Shown: positions 46,452 to 55,785 of the stretch, in pieces
How the letters are laid out: the number at the start of each line of letters is the position of its first letter
How positions within the stretch are numbered: position 1 is the stretch's first letter
NCBI GenBank assembly: GCA_019751915.1
Contig: JAIEMS010000015.1
Span: forward strand, 1-64,000
Length of the DNA stretch: 64,000 bases
From: Burkholderiaceae bacterium
GTDB taxonomy: Bacteria > Pseudomonadota > Gammaproteobacteria > Burkholderiales > Burkholderiaceae_C
Direction of reading: 5' to 3'
Translations under genes and position numbers: made by a program
The notes under the pieces: generated by a model
The model's input: the letters and a program-made list of their open reading frames with translations, nothing else
Database searches by the model: none
Told to the model about the DNA's origin: nothing

Positions 46452-48830
46452 ATGACGCTTTACGCCCAACTCCAAAATGCCAAAAGTGAAGAAGATGTCA
46501 AAGATGCTTATATTAAAGCATTGGGCTTGAAAGGCTACACAAAAGGCTTGATTGATATTCAAACCAAAGAAATATGGTTTGAGGCAAAAGATACCGGCAA
46601 AAATTCCAGTTACGCCATGTTTACACAATTGCTACATTATGTGCAGGTAGCATTAAATAAAGGCGAAACGGTACCACCCTTCTTAGCCGTGATTGATACA
46701 GAAAAAGCGGCCATTATGAAAAGTGCCGATGTTTTACCATTTTTGAATAAAAAAACCGTTAAATGGGGAAAATCTGCCAGCAAATACACCCAAGAAGCCT
46801 TAGATGAGATTTCTGCCCATATTGGAACTTATTTTGTTTCATTCAAAATATCCACCCATGAAGACGAGTTCATTAACACAGTTAAAAATGCCATTCAATC
46901 CGGTGAAATCATCCGAACCCAGATTACACCCGACAATTTAAAACAAGTTTTTGACAAATGGGTGACAATGATTGGTCGTGAAATTTCTGGCGTAATCGAA
47001 GAAGATTATGCCCTGTTGTTTTTTGCTGACATTATGCACGATGGCACCGTTTCAACCCACGCTAATTTACCTGCTGAACTGCTACACAAAAATGGAGCGC
47101 CGGTTTTTAGTTTGGGTGGAAAAATATTTGAGCTGAACAATAAAGAAGGTTATCGCCAATTTTGGTCAATTTATCAAAAACCACCAAAATCAGAATACCG
47201 TGATTATTTGCTAGAACGCCGCGATAGCTTGATTCCGCTGGACGAGCGAAGTTTCAAAGGGGCTTATTATACGCCGCTGAATGTGGTTGACAAAGCCTAC
47301 GACAAACTAACCGAGACACTGGGTAAAAACTGGCAAAAAGAATATATTGTTTGGGATATGTGCTGCGGCGTTGGTAATTTAGAGGTCAAGCACAGCAATC
47401 CACGTAATATTTATATGTCCACACTCGATCAGGCGGACATTGATGTGATGCGGGCCACCAAAACTTGTGTTGCAGCACAGCGCTTTCAATACGATTATTT
47501 AAACGATGATATTAGCGATGACGGTAAAATTGATTATAGTTTGACCAATAAAGTACCCGCAGGCTTGCGCCAAGCGATTGCAGAGGGCAAGAAAATACTG
47601 GTGCTGATGAATCCGCCTTATGCAGAAGTTGGCACTGGTGCAGACAGCGGAAACAAAGCGGGTGTAGCCAAAACAAAATTTGCAGAAACAGGAATGGTTG
47701 GTTATGGCAAAGCCAGCAATGAATTATTCACGCAATTTGTAGCACGTATTGCCAAAGAAATTCCCAATGCAACATTGGCAATGTTTAGCAAATTAAAATA
47801 TGTCAATGCGCCGAATTTTGAAATATTCCGAGCGCAATGGAATGCAAAGTATATTGATGGATTTATTGTTCATAGCAAAGCATTTGATGGATTAAAAGGC
47901 AATTTTCCTATTGGTTTTTTAATATGGAAAACAAATAATCAAGCAAAAAGAAAAATTAGCTTTACTTCTATTGATACAGAGGTTTTTGATAGAAAAACAA
48001 CACCGATTGGAAGAAAAGAATTATTCAATTTACCAAACAGCATACTCCTCAATGTTTGGCTGGATCGACCAAAAAGAAATAAGCAATTGGTATTGCCATT
48101 AAAAAATGGGATTACTCCAGCCACTTCAATCCCACGGGTGAAATTCTGGTCAGATAACGCTATTGCTTACATGTACTGTGGCAAAAATGATTTACAACAT
48201 GCCAACCAACAAACCGCCTTATTCTCATCACCTTACGGCCAAGGTGATGGGTTTTATATAAATCCTGATAATTTATGGAAAGCCGCTGTCATATTTTCAA
48301 TGCGGCGTATCATTAAGCCAACATGGATTAATGATAGAGATCAATTTTTACAGCCGAAAGAAGAACTGACAAACGATTTCAAAATAGACTGCTTGCTCTG
48401 GATGCTATTCAACGGCAGCAATCTGACGGCCAGCGCCAACGATCTCGAATGGAATTGTGAAGAATGGTCTTTGGTAAACCACTTTATTCCATTCACCGAA
48501 TCCGAAGTTGGTGCCCCCGATCGATTTGAATCAGATTTTATGGTGCAGTATTTGGCCGACAAAACGCTATCGCCCGAAGCCCAAGCAGTGCTGGATGCTG
48601 GGCGAGTGCTCTGGCAAATTTATTTTGCCCATACCGATGCGCGCAACATCCGTGAGCAATTTAAACTTAACCGCCCCGATGTGGGCTGGTACCAAATTCG
48701 CAATGCACTGGCCGCCCGCAATACCAGCGGCGATACCGCTCCGGTCAATTTTCACCCCTTTGAGCAGGCTTACCAAGCCTTGAGCGACAAACTAAGGCCA
48801 CAGGTTTTTAGCCTTGGATTTTTGCGCTGA
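46452..48830 (+). CDS. Single-chain restriction-modification enzyme (putative type IIG, N6-adenine methyltransferase)
   Basis: Large protein of 792 residues that looks like an all-in-one restriction-modification enzyme. The N-terminal ~130 residues hold a PD-(D/E)xK-like nuclease pattern: D35 in LIDIQ, then E44-A-K46 in WFEAKDTG and MFTQLLHYV. The middle is an N6-adenine methyltransferase: motif X region [10 protein letters not shown] (about 270), motif [11 protein letters not shown] (300-309) and catalytic motif IV NPPY (387-390). The C-terminal ~300 residues would be target recognition. Base composition is visibly A+T-rich from 46450 to about 48350, unlike every neighbour, then becomes host-like in the last 450 nt. 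No separate methylase, specificity or helicase gene is adjacent. Transfer is likely; activity is untested. Confidence 0.78.
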   Translation: MTLYAQLQNAKSEEDVKDAYIKALGLKGYTKGLIDIQTKEIWFEAKDTGKNSSYAMFTQLLHYVQVALNKGETVPPFLAVIDTEKAAIMKSADVLPFLNKKTVKWGKSASKYTQEALDEISAHIGTYFVSFKISTHEDEFINTVKNAIQSGEIIRTQITPDNLKQVFDKWVTMIGREISGVIEEDYALLFFADIMHDGTVSTHANLPAELLHKNGAPVFSLGGKIFELNNKEGYRQFWSIYQKPPKSEYRDYLLERRDSLIPLDERSFKGAYYTPLNVVDKAYDKLTETLGKNWQKEYIVWDMCCGVGNLEVKHSNPRNIYMSTLDQADIDVMRATKTCVAAQRFQYDYLNDDISDDGKIDYSLTNKVPAGLRQAIAEGKKILVLMNPPYAEVGTGADSGNKAGVAKTKFAETGMVGYGKASNELFTQFVARIAKEIPNATLAMFSKLKYVNAPNFEIFRAQWNAKYIDGFIVHSKAFDGLKGNFPIGFLIWKTNNQAKRKISFTSIDTEVFDRKTTPIGRKELFNLPNSILLNVWLDRPKRNKQLVLPLKNGITPATSIPRVKFWSDNAIAYMYCGKNDLQHANQQTALFSSPYGQGDGFYINPDNLWKAAVIFSMRRIIKPTWINDRDQFLQPKEELTNDFKIDCLLWMLFNGSNLTASANDLEWNCEEWSLVNHFIPFTESEVGAPDRFESDFMVQYLADKTLSPEAQAVLDAGRVLWQIYFAHTDARNIREQFKLNRPDVGWYQIRNALAARNTSGDTAPVNFHPFEQAYQALSDKLRPQVFSLGFLR

Positions 48831-48853
48831 AGCTGTTTTCTACAATCGCCCCC

Positions 48854-49918
48854 ATGCAAGCCCTTCACTACACCCGCGCCGCCCAGCTTCCCGCCATCCT
48901 CGCCCAACGCATTGCCATTTTGGATGGTGCTATGGGCACCATGATCCAGCGCTTCAAGCTGGGCGAGGCCCAGTACCGGGGCGAGGGCTACACCGGCCCC
49001 GATGGGGCAGGCGAGCGCTTCAAAGACTTTGCCCGCGATGTCAAGGGCAACAACGAGTTGCTGTCGCTGACGCGCCCCGACGTGATCCGCGACATCCACG
49101 AACGCTACCTCGCCGCTGGTGCCGACCTGATCGAAACCAACACCTTTGGCGCGACCACCATCGCCCAAGAAGACTACGCCATGGCCGACTTGGCCCGCGA
49201 GATGAACCTGCGCTCGGCACAACTGGCCCGCGCGGCCTGCGACAAGTTCTCGACCCCCGACAAGCCACGCTTTGTCGCCGGAGCGCTTGGCCCCACGCCC
49301 AAGACCGCCAGCATCAGCCCCGATGTCAACGACCCCGGCGCACGCAACGTCGATTTTGAGCAACTGCGCGCCGCCTACTTTGAGCAAACTCAGGCCCTGA
49401 TCGAGGGCGGAGCCGATGTGTTGCTGGTCGAGACCATTTTTGACACCCTCAACGCCAAAGCGGCGCTGTTTGCCATCGAAGAAGTGTTCGAGCAAACCGG
49501 CGAGCGCCTGCCGCTCATCATCAGCGGCACCGTGACCGATGCCTCTGGGCGCATTTTGTCGGGCCAAACGGTCACGGCCTTTTGGCACAGCGTGCGCCAT
49601 GCCCGCCCGCTGGCCGTGGGCCTGAACTGTGCGCTGGGTGCGGCGCTGATGCGCCCTTACATCCAAGAACTCAACAAGGCCGCCCCCGACACCTTTATCA
49701 GTTGCTACCCCAACGCCGGTCTGCCCAACCCGATGAGCGACACCGGCTTTGACGAAACCCCCGAAGTCACCAGCCGCCTTGTGCATGAGTTTGCCGCCGA
49801 GGGGTTGGTGAACATCGTTGGCGGCTGCTGCGGCACCACCCCTGACCACATCGGGGCCATCGCCCAAGCCGTGGCACAAGTGCCTGCGCGCAAGATGTTT
49901 TACCCGGCAGGGGCTTGA
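48854..49918 (+). CDS. metH: Homocysteine S-methyltransferase module of split MetH
   Basis: Protein of 354 residues equal to the N-terminal homocysteine-binding domain of cobalamin-dependent methionine synthase. Hallmarks are [35 protein letters not shown], the first zinc Cys in [16 protein letters not shown] and the paired zinc cysteines in [17 protein letters not shown]. The chain ends where the folate, B12-binding and activation domains would begin. In many beta-proteobacteria metH is split into this module and a large second gene, but here the next gene is ttcA, so the second part must be elsewhere. A stand-alone homocysteine methyltransferase is the alternative. Confidence 0.88.
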   Translation: MQALHYTRAAQLPAILAQRIAILDGAMGTMIQRFKLGEAQYRGEGYTGPDGAGERFKDFARDVKGNNELLSLTRPDVIRDIHERYLAAGADLIETNTFGATTIAQEDYAMADLAREMNLRSAQLARAACDKFSTPDKPRFVAGALGPTPKTASISPDVNDPGARNVDFEQLRAAYFEQTQALIEGGADVLLVETIFDTLNAKAALFAIEEVFEQTGERLPLIISGTVTDASGRILSGQTVTAFWHSVRHARPLAVGLNCALGAALMRPYIQELNKAAPDTFISCYPNAGLPNPMSDTGFDETPEVTSRLVHEFAAEGLVNIVGGCCGTTPDHIGAIAQAVAQVPARKMFYPAGA

Positions 49919-49939
49919 AGGCGTTGGGGGGCTTTTGGG

Positions 49940-50012
49940 GAATATTTTTAGAACCAATGTACCCCTAGCCCTTTCACTGCAAGCACTTGTAGCTATCTAA
50001 TTTATAGCGATT
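49940..50012 (-). repeat. Dispersed intergenic repeat, copy 8
   Basis: On the minus strand: GCTATAAATTAGATAGCTA, then AAAGGGCTAGGGG. It lies between the homocysteine methyltransferase gene and ttcA. Confidence 0.65.
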
Positions 50013-50064
50013 ATTTGGGCCAACTCCGTCACCTTGCGGCTGCCCACTCCCACACTCCACAGCC

Positions 50065-50985
50065 ATGCAACCCACCCCCGCATCCAGCGACAACGCAGCC
50101 CCCGACGCAGCAGCCGCCCACGAAGCCCGCAAGCTCGAAAAACGCTTGGTACGCCAAGTCAGCCAAGCCATTGCCGACTTTCACCTGATTGAAGACGGCG
50201 ACCGGGTGATGGTGTGCGTCTCGGGGGGCAAAGACAGCTACGGCCTGCTCAATATTTTGCAAAAACTGCAACAGCGCGGCGCGCCCCGGTTTGAGTTGAT
50301 TGCCGTCAACCTCGACCAAAAGCAGCCGGGCTTTCCGGCGCACGTTTTGCCCGAGTACCTCGCCCGCGTCGGTGCCCAGTTTCACATCGAAACGCAAGAC
50401 ACCTACAGCGTCGTGAAAAAAGTCGTGCCCGAGGGCAAAACCATGTGCAGCCTGTGCAGCCGTTTGCGCCGGGGGGTGTTGTACCGGCTGGCCGACGAAC
50501 TCAAAATCACCAAAATCGCGCTCGGCCACCACCGCGACGACATGCTGCAAACCTTCTTCTTGAACATGTTCTTTGGCGGCAAACTCAAAGGCATGCCGCC
50601 CAAAGTGGTCAGCGACCGGGGCGACCACATCGTCATTCGGCCACTGGCCTACGTTGCCGAGTCTGACCTGACGCGCTGGGCTGAGATCCAACAATTTCCG
50701 ATCATCCCGTGCTCGCTGTGCGGTAGCCAAGAAAACCTGCAACGCCAGCAAATCGGCCAAATGCTGCGCGACTGGCAAACCCAGTACCCGGGCCGGATTG
50801 AAAACATGGCCGCAGCGCTGCAAAACTTGGTGCCATCGCACTTCATGGACGCGCGCCAGTTTGACTTCAAGGGTTTGCAACCGACCGGCGTGGCCGACGA
50901 ACACGGCGACAAGGCCTTTGATGGCGAATCATTTCCCGCCTTTACGGCCAGCTCCTTGGCCGGTTTAACGGTGGTGGCGCAGTGA
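50065..50985 (+). CDS. ttcA: tRNA 2-thiocytidine(32) synthetase TtcA
   Basis: ATP-dependent Fe-S enzyme that thiolates cytidine 32 in certain tRNAs. The 306-residue protein carries the PP-loop [18 protein letters not shown], the cluster-binding [16 protein letters not shown] and the second conserved [15 protein letters not shown], plus [19 protein letters not shown]. It is followed immediately by trhP, whose GTG start overlaps the ttcA stop (GTGA), pairing two tRNA-modification genes. Confidence 0.96.
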   Translation: MQPTPASSDNAAPDAAAAHEARKLEKRLVRQVSQAIADFHLIEDGDRVMVCVSGGKDSYGLLNILQKLQQRGAPRFELIAVNLDQKQPGFPAHVLPEYLARVGAQFHIETQDTYSVVKKVVPEGKTMCSLCSRLRRGVLYRLADELKITKIALGHHRDDMLQTFFLNMFFGGKLKGMPPKVVSDRGDHIVIRPLAYVAESDLTRWAEIQQFPIIPCSLCGSQENLQRQQIGQMLRDWQTQYPGRIENMAAALQNLVPSHFMDARQFDFKGLQPTGVADEHGDKAFDGESFPAFTASSLAGLTVVAQ

Positions 50986-52223
50986 CCCGCCCAGCCCCCG
51001 AGCTGCTGCTGCCGGCAGGCTCGCTCGACAAGATGCGCGCGGCCTACGATTTTGGTGCCGATGCGGTGTACGCCGGCCAGCCGCGCTACAGCCTGCGCGC
51101 GCGCAACAACGAGTTTCGGCTAGAGCAAATTGGCATTGGCATTGCAGAGGCCCACGCACGGGGCAAAAAGTTCTTTGTCACCAGCAACTTGCTACCGCAC
51201 AACGACAAAGTACGCACCTACCTGCGCGACATTGAGCCGGTCATTGCCATGCAGCCCGACGCACTCATCATGGCCGACCCCGGCCTGATCATGATGGTGC
51301 GCGAAAAATGGCCGCAGGTGCCGATTCACCTGTCGGTGCAGGCCAACACCACGCACAGCGCGGCAGTGAAGTTTTGGCAAAAGATGGGCGTGGCACGCAT
51401 TATTTTGTCGCGCGAACTCAGCTTGGATGAAGTCGCACAGATTCGCCAAGACTGCCCCGACATGGAGCTGGAAGTGTTTGTGCATGGCGCGCTGTGCATT
51501 GCCTACTCGGGGCGCTGCCTGCTGTCGGGCTACTTCAACCGGCGCGACCCCAACCAAGGCACCTGCACCAACGCCTGCCGCTGGAACTACGCCACCCACA
51601 CCGCACAGCCAGACCCCGACACCGGCGACACCATCCCATTGTTGCCCGCCACCGATGTAGGCAACCACCTCATCAACAGCAAAGACCTGCGCGCCGTCGA
51701 GCACGTGGCCCGGCTGACGGCCATCGGGGTCGATTCGCTCAAAATCGAGGGCCGTACCAAAAGCCAGTACTACGTTGCCCGCACCGCGCAGGTGTACCGC
51801 CGCGCCATCGACGATGCCGTGGCCGGGCGCGCCTTCAACCCGGCACTGCTGCAAGAACTCGAAGGGCTGTCCAACCGGGGCTACACCGCCGGTCTGCTAG
51901 AGCAACGCCCCGCCGACGATTACCAAAATTACGACAGCGGCCACTCGGCCAGCCAGCGCAGCCAGTTTGTCGGGCAGGTGCTGTCGATCCAAGACGGTTG
52001 GGCCGAAGTCGAAACCAAAAACCATTTTGCTGTCGGCGACTTGCTTGAAGTCATTCACCCCAGCGGCAATACCACTTTGCGCTTGGCACACATGCGCGAC
52101 GCGCAAGGCCACAGCATCACCGTGGCGCAGGGCCACCCAGTCAAGGTGCAGATTGCGCTCGAAGCCCGCTATGCCGGTGCGATGCTGGCGCGGGTGCTAC
52201 AGGCAGACACACCGCCGCTTTGA
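50982..52223 (+). CDS. trhP: tRNA uridine hydroxylation protein TrhP (YegQ, peptidase U32 family)
   Basis: U32-family protein of 413 residues. It begins [20 protein letters not shown] with [20 protein letters not shown]. The U32 signature region is [20 protein letters not shown], followed by [11 protein letters not shown] with its conserved cysteines. The C-terminal beta domain is [20 protein letters not shown]. YegQ/TrhP acts with iron in prephenate-dependent hydroxylation of tRNA wobble uridine-34. The GTG start at 50982 overlaps ttcA by 4 nt, giving translational coupling. Family members annotated only as peptidases are the alternative label. Confidence 0.92.
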   Translation: MTRPAPELLLPAGSLDKMRAAYDFGADAVYAGQPRYSLRARNNEFRLEQIGIGIAEAHARGKKFFVTSNLLPHNDKVRTYLRDIEPVIAMQPDALIMADPGLIMMVREKWPQVPIHLSVQANTTHSAAVKFWQKMGVARIILSRELSLDEVAQIRQDCPDMELEVFVHGALCIAYSGRCLLSGYFNRRDPNQGTCTNACRWNYATHTAQPDPDTGDTIPLLPATDVGNHLINSKDLRAVEHVARLTAIGVDSLKIEGRTKSQYYVARTAQVYRRAIDDAVAGRAFNPALLQELEGLSNRGYTAGLLEQRPADDYQNYDSGHSASQRSQFVGQVLSIQDGWAEVETKNHFAVGDLLEVIHPSGNTTLRLAHMRDAQGHSITVAQGHPVKVQIALEARYAGAMLARVLQADTPPL

Positions 52224-52253
52224 GCTGCTGGCGGGCAGGCTGCAATGTTCGAC

Positions 52254-52700
52254 TCAACGGCCCGCAACGCGGGCGGCGTGGGCGGCGCGGCGTTTTTCGC
52301 GTTCTTTGTTTTCGGTAAAGCGCAGCAGGTCTTTGTCGTAGCGCCGGATGTGTACCGACAGCCAGTCGCGCAGCAGCGTCGAGAGTTGCGAAGCCACCGT
52401 CGTGCTGCCAGCGGCCAACTTGGTCTGCAAGGTATGCAAATCGGCAATAAATTGCACATGCCCTTTTTTGTGCTCCTCCAGCAAGGGGTAGCCCAAAGCC
52501 TGCATTTGCCGCTCTTCTTGGTGGGTGTGCTCGACTGTCTCGTGCAACAAGTCGTTGAGTAACCTGGCAACAATCTCTTGGCCTTGGCCGTCGCTGGTGG
52601 CGGTGTGCAACTGATTGACGTGCTCGACCAGCTTTTTGTGGTCTTCGTCGATGGGGCCATGGTCAATTGCCATGTCTTCAGCCCATTCAAAATACGCCAT
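52254..52700 (-). CDS. Bacteriohemerythrin (1)
   Basis: Oxygen-binding di-iron four-helix protein of 148 residues. Iron-ligand motifs are GPIDEDHKKLVEHVNQLH, HTHQEERQMQALGYPLLEEH with GHVQF, and DWLSVHIRRYDKDLLRF. A basic tail (KEREKRRAAHAARVAGR) follows. It closely resembles the second hemerythrin at 54403-54840. Both flank a chemoreceptor gene on the same strand, 46 nt away here. Probable role: oxygen storage, delivery or sensing linked to the chemoreceptor; this is inferred from context. Confidence 0.92.
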   Translation of the reverse strand: MAYFEWAEDMAIDHGPIDEDHKKLVEHVNQLHTATSDGQGQEIVARLLNDLLHETVEHTHQEERQMQALGYPLLEEHKKGHVQFIADLHTLQTKLAAGSTTVASQLSTLLRDWLSVHIRRYDKDLLRFTENKEREKRRAAHAARVAGR

Positions 52701-52746
52701 TGACCCCCCCTTTACTTCAAAAACCCGACCCCGGGTAACTGCGCAC

Positions 52747-54321
52747 CTATGCCGTTTTCAAAATTGAGCGGTTTTGTGCATTTTCCAGTTTAAACACACT
52801 GACCGCATTGACCAAGGACTTGGCTTGGTGCTCCAGCGATTGCGCTGCCGCCGCCGACTCCTCGACCAGCGCGGCGTTGGACTGGGTGACCTGCTCCATT
52901 TGCTCCATCGCTTGGTTGATTTGGTCTAAGCCAAACGACTGGTCGTGGCTGGCCGCAGTGATGTCGCCCATGATGTCGGCCACACGGCGCACACTGACAA
53001 CGAGTTCATCCATGGTGGTGCCGGCCCGCTCGACCTGCTCACAGCCCAAGGTGACGTTGCTCACCGAGGCTTCAATCAAGCCCTTAATTTCTTTGGCGGC
53101 ACTGGCCGAGCGCCCAGCCAAGCTGCGCACCTCGCTGGCAACTACGGCAAAGCCCCGGCCCTGCTCGCCCGCGCGGGCTGCTTCGACCGCAGCGTTGAGC
53201 GCCAAAATGTTGGTCTGAAAGGCAATGCCGTCAATGACACCAATGATGTCGGCAATTTTGCGCGACGAGGTGTTGATGGCCTCCATCGTGTCCACCACGC
53301 GCGCCACCATGGCACCGCCCTTGACCGCCACCTCCGCAGCAGTTTCAGCAATTTGGTTGGCATTTTTGCCATATTCGTAGTTTTGTTTGACCGTACCGGC
53401 CAGCTCCCCCATCGATGCCACCGTTTGCTCCAAGGCGCTGGCCTGCTCCTCGGTGCGCGAAGACAAGTCGATATTGCCTGCGGCGATTTGGCTGGTGGCA
53501 CTGGCAATGGCATTGGTGCCGCCGCGCACATGCGAGACGATACCGACCAAGCTGTCGTTCATGCTGCGCAAAGCTTGCAGCAGTTCGCTGGTTTCATCGC
53601 GGCCCACCACCTCAATGCGGCTTTCCAAATTGCCTGCGGCCACCCTTTGCGCCACCTGCACCGCTTGGCGCAACGGCACGGTGATGGAGCGGGTAATCCA
53701 AGACGACAGCACCAGCCCCTGCAACAAACCCACCGCACCCAGCAGCAGCATGACAATGCGGGCGCTGCCAATGTCGTCGAGCACTTCTTTGCTGCTGTCA
53801 GAGACCCATTTTTTCTGCAACGCCAACAACCCATCAATCGGTGCTTGCAAAGCATCCAACGCGGGCAGAGTTTCTGATTTCAGCAGCGCAACGGCTTGGT
53901 CGTGCGCCCCGGCCTCGACCAGTTGCGCCACTTTGCTAAACGACTGCACATACTTGCCGCGCTTGTCTTTGAGCTGGGCCAGCAAAGCCTTGCCCTCGGG
54001 CCGGTAAATGTGCTGCTCTAACGTAGCCAGCGCGTCGTCGATGGTTTTTTTGTTGGTGGCAATGTCGGCGCGAATGGCCTTGACCTCGGACTCGTTGGCC
54101 AACACCAGCTCCATGGTGCGCCGGGCATTGGCCCGGGTGGTAGCGTTGATGGTGTGTACCGCCTCGGCCTTGACCCAATCGCTGTCAATGATGCGGGTGT
54201 TAATTTCCCCGACTTGGTCAAAGCGCACCAGCCCCATCGCCACCACGCCCAACATCATGGCGATCAACGCGCCAAAGCCCCAGCCCAGTCGGGTACCAAT
54301 TTTCCAATTTGCCATTTGCAT
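52747..54321 (-). CDS. Methyl-accepting chemotaxis protein, 4HB sensor
   Basis: Chemoreceptor of 524 residues. TM1 is near residues 12-32 ([20 protein letters not shown]). A compact four-helix-bundle periplasmic domain of about 155 residues (4HB_MCP-like: [20 protein letters not shown]) follows. TM2 is near 188-210 ([20 protein letters not shown]), then HAMP ([20 protein letters not shown]). The signalling tip is canonical ([20 protein letters not shown]). GGAGG precedes the ATG at 54321. It sits between two bacteriohemerythrin genes on the same strand, an arrangement that suggests oxygen- or redox-linked taxis. Confidence 0.95.
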   Translation of the reverse strand: MQMANWKIGTRLGWGFGALIAMMLGVVAMGLVRFDQVGEINTRIIDSDWVKAEAVHTINATTRANARRTMELVLANESEVKAIRADIATNKKTIDDALATLEQHIYRPEGKALLAQLKDKRGKYVQSFSKVAQLVEAGAHDQAVALLKSETLPALDALQAPIDGLLALQKKWVSDSSKEVLDDIGSARIVMLLLGAVGLLQGLVLSSWITRSITVPLRQAVQVAQRVAAGNLESRIEVVGRDETSELLQALRSMNDSLVGIVSHVRGGTNAIASATSQIAAGNIDLSSRTEEQASALEQTVASMGELAGTVKQNYEYGKNANQIAETAAEVAVKGGAMVARVVDTMEAINTSSRKIADIIGVIDGIAFQTNILALNAAVEAARAGEQGRGFAVVASEVRSLAGRSASAAKEIKGLIEASVSNVTLGCEQVERAGTTMDELVVSVRRVADIMGDITAASHDQSFGLDQINQAMEQMEQVTQSNAALVEESAAAAQSLEHQAKSLVNAVSVFKLENAQNRSILKTA

Positions 54322-54402
54322 AAGCCACCTCCGACTGCAATAAACCCGACACAGGGGGGCTATTTTGCGGTTTTTTGTCGTCAGTGCGGTGACAAAACCC
54401 CT

Positions 54403-54840
54403 TCAACAGGCCAGCGCTGCCGAATCAAGGGTACGGTTTTTGTGTCGCATGAAGGTTCTGATTTCTTTGTCACAACGGCGAATGTGCAGCGACAACCAAT
54501 CGCGCAGCACCAAGGACAACTGCGCCGCCACCGTGATGTGACCGCTGGCATGCTTGGCTTGCAAACGGTGCAAATCCGCAATGAAATGGGCGTGCATTTG
54601 CTGGTGCTCCCGCAAATGGTGGTCTGGATAACCCGAGGCCGCCATCATTTGCTCTTCTTGGCGTGTGTGCGCCACGGTATCGCGAATCAACTCATCGAGC
54701 AGCCGTCCCACCATAAAAAAACCCCGTCCAGCGCTGGTAGCGGTGTGCAGTTGGTTGATTTGATGCACCAACTTTTGGTGGTCTTGGTCAATCGGCCCAT
54801 TGTCGATCACCATGTCGTCTGCCCATTGAAAGTAAGCCAT
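54403..54840 (-). CDS. Bacteriohemerythrin (2)
   Basis: Second bacteriohemerythrin of 145 residues, clearly paralogous to the first (shared GPIDxDHxKLV, NQLHTATS, HFIADLH-like and RDWLSLHIRRCDKEI). Iron-ligand positions are retained in DTVAHTRQEEQMMAASGYP and REHQQMHAHFIADLH. The C-terminus is less basic. It is the first gene of the cluster with the chemoreceptor (81-nt gap) and hemerythrin 1. Upstream an inverted repeat CCTGTGAG / CTCACAGG (54851-54900) separates it from the cobalamin adenosyltransferase. Confidence 0.92.
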   Translation of the reverse strand: MAYFQWADDMVIDNGPIDQDHQKLVHQINQLHTATSAGRGFFMVGRLLDELIRDTVAHTRQEEQMMAASGYPDHHLREHQQMHAHFIADLHRLQAKHASGHITVAAQLSLVLRDWLSLHIRRCDKEIRTFMRHKNRTLDSAALAC

Positions 54841-54934
54841 TTACCGTTCTCCTGTGAGTGAACGCGCCACCAAGGGCACGCGGGGTTGACACCTCACAGG
54901 TTGTAACGCTGCTAGTAGGACTTTTTTATGTCAA

Positions 54935-55510
54935 TCAGGACATTCCCTCGGATGAGGATTGCGCCAACCGCTGGCTTTTCCAGTACACATCGTCGCCGCC
55001 ATCCATACGGTTGAGTACCCGCGCCAACACGAACATCAAGTCCGAGAGTCGGTTCAGGTACTGGCGCGGCGCGGCGTTGAGCGCTTCTTCGTTGCCCAAT
55101 GCCACCACCACGCGCTCGGCGCGGCGCGCCACGGTGCGGCACACATGGGCCTGTGCCGCAGCACGGGTGCCTGCGGGCAAAATAAACTCTTGCAATCTGG
55201 GCAGCTGGGCGTTGTGCAGCTCTAGCGCTTCGTCCAGCGCCAATACTGCCTCATCCTTGAGCAGCGTAAAGCCCGGAATCGACAGCTCTCCGCCCAAATT
55301 GAACAGTTGGTGCTGCACCTCGACCAGCAGCGTCCGAACTGCATCGGGCAAGGCTTCGCACAGCAGCAGGCCGATGTGCGAGTTCAACTCATCAATGTCG
55401 CCCATCGCGTGGATGCGCAGGCTGTTTTTAGAAACCCGCTGCTGGTTGCCTAGGCCGGTGGTGCCGGCATCTCCGGTACGGGTGGCAATTTGGGTAAGGC
55501 GGTTGCCCAT
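54935..55510 (-). CDS. Cob(I)yrinic acid a,c-diamide adenosyltransferase, PduO type
   Basis: PduO-family corrinoid adenosyltransferase of 191 residues that makes adenosylcobalamin. The ATP-binding start TQIATRTGDAGTTGLGNQQR is typical. AMGDIDELNSHIGLLLCEAL and the conserved late segment CRTVARRAERVVVAL, then YLNRLSDLMFVLARVLNR, complete the signature. It is not beside the cobalamin biosynthesis operon at the end of the window, but both point to a B12-producing organism. The hemerythrin-chemoreceptor cluster follows on the same strand. Confidence 0.95.
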   Translation of the reverse strand: MGNRLTQIATRTGDAGTTGLGNQQRVSKNSLRIHAMGDIDELNSHIGLLLCEALPDAVRTLLVEVQHQLFNLGGELSIPGFTLLKDEAVLALDEALELHNAQLPRLQEFILPAGTRAAAQAHVCRTVARRAERVVVALGNEEALNAAPRQYLNRLSDLMFVLARVLNRMDGGDDVYWKSQRLAQSSSEGMS

Positions 55511-55548
55511 AGGTGGCGCTCCTGTAGAAGGCGGTTTGAATCAGAAAA

Positions 55549-55613
55549 ATGCTATCGAATAAATAGCTACTAAGGAAGATTAGACAAGGGCTAGAGCCTG
55601 ATTTTGCTTAAAA
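55549..55613 (+). repeat. Dispersed intergenic repeat, copy 9
   Basis: GCTATCGAATAAATAGCTAC then GACAAGGGCTAGAGCCTG, the best-preserved right half in the window. It lies in the divergent region between the adenosyltransferase and CheB-CheR genes. Confidence 0.75.
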
Positions 55614-55785
55614 TTTCTTCCCCATAGCCCAAACCACATTACCTAAGACAAGTCAAGCTGGCGACGGCACTCGGGTGAGGTTCACTGCAAGGACTTTTTC
55701 AGCTTGTTCTAATGTCGTACTGGCATCATGGTGCCGTATCAGGTGTAAGCCTCGAGGTTATTCTTTTGCTCAGAAAGACATTCAA

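Noticed and set aside
46086-48830. Zinc ribbon gene plus restriction-modification gene as a two-gene defence system
   Set aside because: The zinc ribbon protein is a common FmdB-type housekeeping gene of host-like composition and is separated from the next gene by a dispersed-repeat copy; no evidence joins them.
48770-49957. 395-aa ORF antisense to the homocysteine methyltransferase gene
   Set aside because: Shadow frame; zinc-binding and fold motifs are on the plus strand.
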